A stretch of DNA of 64,000 bases from Favolaschia claudopus (lineage: Eukaryota; Basidiomycota; Agaricomycetes; Agaricales; Mycenaceae), in NCBI GenBank assembly GCA_037176885.1, contig JAWWNJ010000206.1:124001-188000 (forward strand), in the 5' to 3' direction. The notes beneath the pieces are model-generated. The model made no database searches. It was given only the letters and a program-made list of their open reading frames with translations, and had not been told where the DNA came from. Below are positions 57,700-64,000 of this stretch, piece after piece. Position 1 is the first letter of the stretch. Every line of letters starts with the position of its first letter. Position numbers and translations under genes: made by a program.

Positions 57700-60600
57700 T
57701 CACCACCTCTGGCCCCTTCCAATTCTATTCAAACACCATATTGCAGTAACCTCCAGTGAAGGATCGGGATGGAGATTACGAATCCGAGTCGGATGCGCGA
57801 CAGATAATAGGAAAGCATCCCATACGCTGTTATCGCTACCTTCCAGCACAGACCGGGTGGCGGAGATGATGGATCCGACCTCTTTATCGGAGAGCTGGTG
57901 AATTTCAGCAACAATGTATGCTCCCAAGCTGAAGTCCAGTCTGTGTTCTGATACGGGGAGAGAGCCAAGCCGATACATATGCATGATTCTGATTAGATCG
58001 GACGATGTGGTTGACCGAACGAAGTCGATGCTGGGAAGTTCGGAATCGGGAATCTGGGGGATCCGTTGTCCGGCCAGGACATGATAACATCGAGCATTAA
58101 AAAGCCCAAGAAAGAAGTTTTCTGCCCATTCTTGAATCAAATCATGGGGTGCTCGGTGTAGCTAATAGCATTCGAATCAGGATCCATGTCAATTTAGAAG
58201 AAGTGTGTGGATGCAACGACGTACTTCAAGCCATTCAATGAAACGCCCACTCAAGTGCACCGGAAAGTTGAATGACAGTATCAGGTCCAACTTTATACAA
58301 TACAGGAGCCTGATTAGCTCTGGAGTAAGCCGGACGGTTGTAATGAATGGCAGACATGAAATGAGGTGGCTTTCAAGATCAAATAGCAACCAGTCAGCCG
58401 TAGTGCAAAGCAAACGATCGAGCAGAACTCACTGTGCCGGATCCAACTCGCCTCTTTGGCTTGGATTCTGAGATAAAGCCTGAAGCGTATCTGTTGCGAG
58501 ATTCTGTCGGTCTATCTTGCTGAAGTGAAACTTTCGAGAGCGGCTGGGATCGCGGAGAAAATCGAGGAATGAAGCATGGTATACAGAGATGTGGTGGTCT
58601 ACCGCCGCTTCGATTAGGCCAAGGCGATCTTCGATTTTGATGAGGGAATGAAGCCTTCGTATCGTCAGAAATATATCTCTAGGTTTCAACCCGAGGAGCT
58701 GCCCTATTTGAGCGACAGAGAGGCGGCCGGTGAATTCAGCTGCAATGACTGACAGGACCCGGGAGAGCTGGGGTCGATATGGAACCATGCTCAGGATTTG
58801 AAGGTAAAGCTCGTCTAGCGCAGAGAAGGGCGACATGTATTCAGGATTCTGTTCCTGTGAGTGAAGTCGAGTAACGATAACTAGACGTTCGACCGGGTCG
58901 AAGTCGTTGTCCTCGACGAATCTGATGACCGTGGCGGCATAGACGAAGTGGCCAGACGATTTGTCGATTATATGACGGATGAGATCTTCCTCCGGCCAGG
59001 GACAAGATATGCTAGCCATCGCAGAGTGAGTTTCGGCAATCCGTTTGAATTCATCGATGAGATAGACCTCCACGTCTTCCAAAGAGCCTTGGACGGTTAG
59101 GTGCCCACAGGAAGAAAGCGCAGCCTCGCTGAACAATTGTTTGATGTGGAGCTCTGGCCTGCTGACGATGAGAATGCGTAGTGTGGGCTGGGAAAATTTA
59201 ACAAGGGAGCGCAAAATTTCCTTTTGCCGGGCTTCGTCTTCGCATTCATCGAGGCCGTCGATCACAATGACCAAGCTACGGTCATCCGAAGTGTTGGAGT
59301 CATGGTAAGGCTCGATTAAAAGTCGCTGGAGTTGAGCGGGGAGCGATTTGTCGACGACAGCGGGATCCGATGTCAGGCGCAGCGCGATAGCGGCTTTGAA
59401 GGAGGGGCAAATGAGAGCAAGCTGATACGCGATCGTTGGCCAGAGTTTGGCAGCATTCCCGCGAGATGGGTGGCCGCGTTTGAAAAAAAAGCTGCCGGCG
59501 AGAGAATTCTGGGCTTGGAGTTCCTCGCAGAGGGATTGGGCGATGGCGGATTTGCCGGTCCCTGCGGGGCCGCGCATCCAGAGTACCTGCGACGCGGAGT
59601 CACTGACATCTTGCGACCACGTTGCTAGATGGTCAAGGATTTCCAACCGGGTATTTGGGTGGCAGGGTGGATGGGTGAAGCTCTCGCCGGCGTCGTGAGT
59701 GGCATCGGCGGCAGATGCGTTGTATAGGATGCGAAGCGCTGCCTTACGGTGAGACAGCGAAAGAATGAGGATATGTTTGGGATGCGTACCCGCGTCGGTC
59801 TGAGAAATATCCATCCATTATCCGTAAAATACAAGAAGTAAAGGTGTACTTACGTTCGAGTTATCGATCTTGTTCTCGATTGACATAGTAATTTCGAGCT
59901 AGGATTGCATTAGAAAAAGCTCGATTATCTAGCTACATACTTACATGGAAAGATCTGAGTCTTCCGTCGATTCTCTGTATTGCGGTTTCAATGATCTCGA
60001 TATCTTCGTCGCTCTCGAGGATTTTCTTCAGCGTGCTCCGTTTCGACAAGGAGTCCAGGTCGGCCAATTCGGTGATCAGGTATCTTGAGCGAAAATTACA
60101 GTGAGCGAAACAGAATGATGAAGGAAAAGAGAAATAGCAAATCCCAGCGTACTCAGAAAACGCGCGAATCCGGGTCTTTGCTTCGGTCGACGGGGTTTTT
60201 GGAAGTACAGCGTTCACGATGTCGACTTGTTGCGAGACTTGTTCGAATAGATCGTGGAGGTGGTCGTTATTCTCGGATACAGTCTGAGAATCATGCATGA
60301 ATACATTCACCTCGAATAGAATGGAAGGTGAGAAGCAAGTTACAGTGCTTACCGTAGCAAGATCAACGATAGTATTGATGACGCTGAAGGGGATTTTGAA
60401 GGGCGACCCTTCAAGCATTGGTTCGACCTTCGTTAAGAGGAGGGTCAGTCCGGATTTGAGGGTTCGGAGGTGAGTTTGGGCGAGGGTAATGTTGGGTGGT
60501 TCTAATTATTCATTTAGTCGAAAAGCATGTCTATTGGATACGAGCCAAGGATGAAGAAAAGAGCCGTACTCTGGTGGGTGCTGTCCGCCGAGTCCCGAGA

Positions 60601-60708
60601 GAAAGCTGTACTAGTAGCTGCAGTGTTTCTCGCCGACTGACTTTGTGCTGGATTTAGTCTTGGAGATCTTGTCGACCGCCGTGCGAAAAGTCCTTTCAAG
60701 GTCTTCAT
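57700..60708 (-). CDS. NACHT-domain STAND NTPase (NLR-like)
   Basis: NLR-like signalling ATPase/GTPase of the fungal type. The start is MKTLKGLFARRSTRSPRL at 60708. An N-terminal helical domain follows: PPNITLAQTHLRTLKSGLTL, MLEGSPFKIPFSVINTIVDL, ENNDHLHDLFEQVSQQVDIV. After AALRILYNASAADATHDAGE the NACHT core has Walker A GPAGTGKSAIAQS (about 59560), Walker B VIVIDGLDECED (about 59255) and the sensor ILIVSRPELHIKQL. A winged-helix part follows (LSRVLSVIAAEFTGRLSVAQ). The C-terminal exons 58369-58225 and 58161-57700 join in phase, but no WD, TPR or ankyrin repeats are visible. Coding-like sequence on the same strand continues to about 57240, so the true end is uncertain. Fungal NACHT proteins act in non-self recognition and cell death; that role is inferred here. 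Confidence 0.78.
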
Positions 60709-62339
60709 GGTAATTCACTAGTGTAATCTTTTCCCTCGAAGTCGTGCAGTCGTCGTGGTGGTTAAAGGTCAAGAGAGTCGGACTCCCGGGAGGCGATGCC
60801 TGTCAATCAAAAAGAATTGCGGAGATTTCCAACGACTTGAGGTGTTTTGCGGAGTGTGCTGTGCACGCGTATTTAATTTTTTGACAATTAATTGACATCG
60901 CAAGTAGGCAGGGCCTTGTCGGATTTGAGTTCAATTTGAGTTCCACAGCCTGGAGGCGTTCGCCGCCAACGGGAAAAAATGATCATGAGAACCAAATGAG
61001 AACAAAAAGTACCGGGCTCGATACAATCACCAGCAGATTACTTTGAGCCAGCCAGTTTTTCACATAAATCTGACAGCGGATTCTTGAGGTTGTGGATGGT
61101 GAACGAAGGAAAGGGAGAACGCATGTGGGATCGTGCGAGCGCTGCAGGATTCTGCAACGATCTCATTCAGATTCCGCTAACTAACCCGACTCGTCGCTCG
61201 TCACCGAAGTGGGTCTTTGGATCTTCCTTGCTTCCACCTCTGCAGTCCAAATCGTCTGATGGTTCACTACTCAAGTCAAGTCTACGCTACTGCATATGTA
61301 TGCCTACCGCAACGCTGCGGTACTTTGCGAACATAAAGTTTGTCGATTCGTTCAGATTCAGAGTTTATCGCACGCTTTCCGAACCCTATGTCCACGACGT
61401 TTGAATAACTTAAACAGACTGGCTCTATGTTGCGTTACGCGTGAGCTTCGAATATTGTTGCACGCGTCGGGGTCACGGGATCGTGAAACCCTTTGATCCG
61501 GTGAGAATCGCCGCCAGATCCTCACCGCTGAGCGCTTCAAGCACGGGCAATCTAAGTGAGTATTGGGCGGGCACGCGTTCCTGCGTACCGAAGATGATGC
61601 AGCATGAGGGTCAGAGTGTTGTGGACGTGGAGGAGGATACCCGAAGGGAAGAAAGAGGCGGATGTTGAGGTGGCCGCGAAATTGAGGTGAAGCGGATGGG
61701 GCCGCTTGGGCTAGACGACTGGTTTGTATGATACTTGAAATGCCGACGAGGGCGACACTGCGACAAGAAGAAAGAACGAGAGATGCATTAAGGTGGAATA
61801 GTGTTATAAGAAGAGAATAGAATACGAGGGGAAGAAAGAGATCATACGCAGTAATACGCATGCCACTTGCAGCACGCGATCCGCAGCCATGTCGACTTCC
61901 CATCCACCGGCATATCTGCCCTCACCCACCTCACCCACCCCCTGACCTGCAGCTTGGGATAAGCAACCACCGAGGCCACCGCGCCCGCCCCACCAACCGC
62001 CCCCTACCGCCTCCCACCGACGGCGATGAGGATCTTGACGAGGGAGGGATTATTGACGGTCAACGCCCATCCACCCGTTGGGCTCGGCGTCCTCCGCCCT
62101 GACTCCTCCACCGTACCATGGACGGCAAGGACAGCTTAACCACCGACGCACGCTAACGCCGACCCGACCGTCATTCCGGAATACGCTTCACACCACGCGC
62201 GCGCGCCCCGCCCCTATACGACGGAGACTTGTCCCCACCCCGCCGCACTGGTCACACGCGCACCAGAGTCCCACAGACCGTATGCCCGCGCGGAGTCAGA
62301 GCAATAGCAATAGCCCCCCGCGTGAGTAAAAGGGAGCGA
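60709..62339. other. Gene-poor region
   Basis: The first part is the promoter side of the NACHT gene. An open frame of 181 codons on the minus strand (61358-61903) has one hydrophobic stretch but no family resemblance, and I do not call it. The remainder is C-rich with short frames. Confidence 0.4.
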
Positions 62340-62560
62340 GAATGGAGGATGGAGGTGCGAGAACGAGAACGAGAACGAGATAGAGGTGGAGGTGGAGGCG
62401 TATGCGAGGTGTAAGTGCGAGCTGGAGGTACGAGCTGATAGTGAGAGGTACGAGATGGAGGTGGAGGTGGAGGTACGAGGTACGAGTGAGAGGGTGAGGT
62501 GGAGACGGAGATGGAGGTACGAGCGGGAGTTGGAGGTGCGAGGTGCGAGATAGAGGTCGG
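62340..62560 (+). repeat. Purine-rich low-complexity run
   Basis: Imperfect repetition of GGAGGT, GAGAACGA and GGTACGAG words over about 220 bp, for example GTGGAGGTGGAGGTACGAGG near 62461. Long open frames on both strands here follow from this bias. Confidence 0.7.
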
Positions 62561-62790
62561 GGTAACTGTATCCAGGCGCTCGACGCACCCCCGCCCCACC
62601 CATATCGAATCGATCGAGGTTTACACACTCCCGTCCACTGACTGACACACTCTCACCTCCATCAACCTCTCGTCCTCGGCCACCTGCATCTGCAGCTTCG
62701 GATGAGAAAGAAATCCCCAGCGCGCTACGCATCCATCGCCGCCTCCCGACGACGGCGACGAGGGAGGCATCACAGCCGTATACGGTGTTT

Positions 62791-62870
62791 TGATATATCA
62801 GAGTCCTCTTGTTAGCGGAGGGCTCTGATATATCATTGCCTCTAAGTCAGCGGAGAGTCTGATACATCAT
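62791..62870. repeat. Strong hairpin plus a third half-copy
   Basis: TGATATATCAGAG (62791-62803) and CTCTGATATATCA (62823-62835) are perfect 13-bp inverted repeats. With the adjoining TCCTC and GGAGGG the stem extends around a loop of about 8 bases. A degenerate third copy (GTCAGCGGAGAG, TCTGATACATCAT) follows at 62846-62870. Confidence 0.8.
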
Positions 62871-64000
62871 CTCACCTGTTTCCCGCGGGTGCCTCCCGCG
62901 TCCGCGCTCACCACGCGCCCGCGCTACCCGCCGTTGATGGTCCGTGCACTCGGCGCACGTCGCTCATCCCAAATGGGTGGTTTGTTTGCGCATGTTACAA
63001 ACTCACCTTCCCATCACTCTTTCCATCACCCCACCTCTCCCTTATTGCCCGGGCTGCCCCTCGCCTTCCACGCACTCTGGCCCCCTGCAACGATGAATAC
63101 GTATTTATCTCTGTTGTATCCCCTGCCTCTTCGCTTTCTGGGGTGTATCACGCCGTACAACGTCCGTACCGGGCCCGCCATCCAGCTTGCTCGGCTCGAA
63201 ACCCCGCTTCCACTGCCGCCACCACCTTGGGATTTTCGCAGCATATTACTAGACACTTCAAGGAACTCCCTGCGTCAAGAATAGGCTTTCCGCCTCCTCC
63301 TAATGCCGTGCCGCTATCAGTATCGGGTTCCGCCGTTCCACCGTTTTTTGCGCCCATATCGCATTATTTGGCTTGGTGCGTGGTAGCAGACTCTCTTTAG
63401 ATCTTGACTAATACCTTCCTACTTTCAGAAAGCTGCTCTTGCCGTCCCGCACGCGGTTTGGAGCCGGCCCCAATTTGCCCGTATTTTCTTCCGAATACCG
63501 CCGCTTCCTCCGCGCCGTGAGGCTTCTCGGTGTTCTCACCCTTTCTTTGTGACCATAGCCCTCACCTCCGGGTCTTTATCTCTCATCTGGAAGCGCGAGA
63601 GACCCATCTACCACCCCCCACATCGCCGTTTCGTCTCCTTGCCGTTGGCGCACGCTCGGGGGCAGACTTCTGCGTCTTTCCCACCCTGTCCCAACACAAC
63701 TCTACCTTCTCAAGCTATAGCTGCCCCAGCTCACCCCCTCCCCGAACACATCACGTGAATTTCCTTTTTGAGAACGTATTTGCGCCGGCCACTCATGGGG
63801 GGCAGAAAAATGCATAAGCACCTCGGTGGAGAGTCGGAAGGGTGTGAAAAATGCTTTGAGAGCACCAGATCGACGAATTTTACAGTGTAAATGCGTAAAT
63901 ATGACGGAAATTGGGACCCCGGTGTGGTGTACCCCCTGGATATACCTCTTTTACTTTGACAGCCATTGTGGAAGCTTTAGTCTAGTGGTTATGCCTCATC
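62871..64000. other. C-rich window end without supported gene
   Basis: Open frames of 70-130 codons on both strands show no family resemblance. The last 30 bases contain TAGTCTAGTGGTTA, which resembles a tRNA A box, but the window ends there. Confidence 0.35.

Noticed and set aside
61358..61903. 181-codon minus-strand open frame
   Set aside because: No family resemblance, no intron logic, and overlapping frames of similar length on the other strand.
62214..62732. 172-codon and nearby open frames
   Set aside because: They follow from the purine-rich low-complexity repeat; residues are almost only Ser, Arg, Thr, Leu and Pro.
63971..64000. tRNA 5' half (TAGTCTAGTGGTTA resembles an A box)
   Set aside because: The D-stem pairs poorly (two of four pairs) and the window ends before the anticodon, so it cannot be confirmed.

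Overview
The window reads as nuclear DNA of a mushroom-forming basidiomycete (Agaricomycetes). Genes are broken by many introns of about 45-60 bp with GT-AG borders. The recognisable families are typical of that class: CxC2/KDZ and Plavaka transposases, DUF6589 and DUF6532 proteins, a CYP63-like P450, sedolisins, NACHT proteins and F-box/LRR proteins. All gene models were spliced by hand from open frames and intron borders; there is no RNA evidence.

Region 1 (1-10 kb) is mobile or accessory. It holds a CxC2/KDZ transposase gene cut by the window edge, a RecQ-like helicase lacking its Walker A exon, an intact DUF6589 gene on the opposite strand, and the C-terminal half of a PIF1-like helicase. 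Region 2 (10-15.6 kb) has a small acidic protein and a decayed eIF3c copy whose reading is interrupted by a complete CFEM gene, then a GIY-YIG-like gene, short direct repeats and an unknown small gene. Region 3 (15.7-23 kb) has a Plavaka (CACTA-type) transposase with one frameshift and a DUF6532-like gene with coding minisatellites.

Region 4 (25-33 kb) is a tandem duplication of about 3.3 kb: two intact secreted sedolisin (S53) genes, each followed by an F-box gene start. Only the second F-box gene continues, and it too has a frame break. Region 5 (34-40 kb) looks like conserved chromosome: a Ran/Gsp1 GTPase, an unknown 469-aa protein and an NAD-dependent epimerase-like enzyme, each with a plausible TATA box.

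Region 6 (40.3-47.1 kb) is the most striking part. It is a complete 6,726-bp DNA transposon with 33-bp terminal inverted repeats (one mismatch) and a perfect 8-bp target-site duplication. It carries one minus-strand gene of 12 exons that splices in frame to about 1,915 residues: an Ulp1/C48-type cysteine protease, a Cys/His segment, an RNase-H-like transposase with P-element/THAP9-like motifs, and a basic tail. No lesion was seen.

Region 7 (47.9-64 kb) has a CYP63-like P450, another F-box protein, a long gene-poor stretch, an armadillo-type protein converging with a NACHT (NLR-like) gene, and a repeat-rich end with a strong hairpin.
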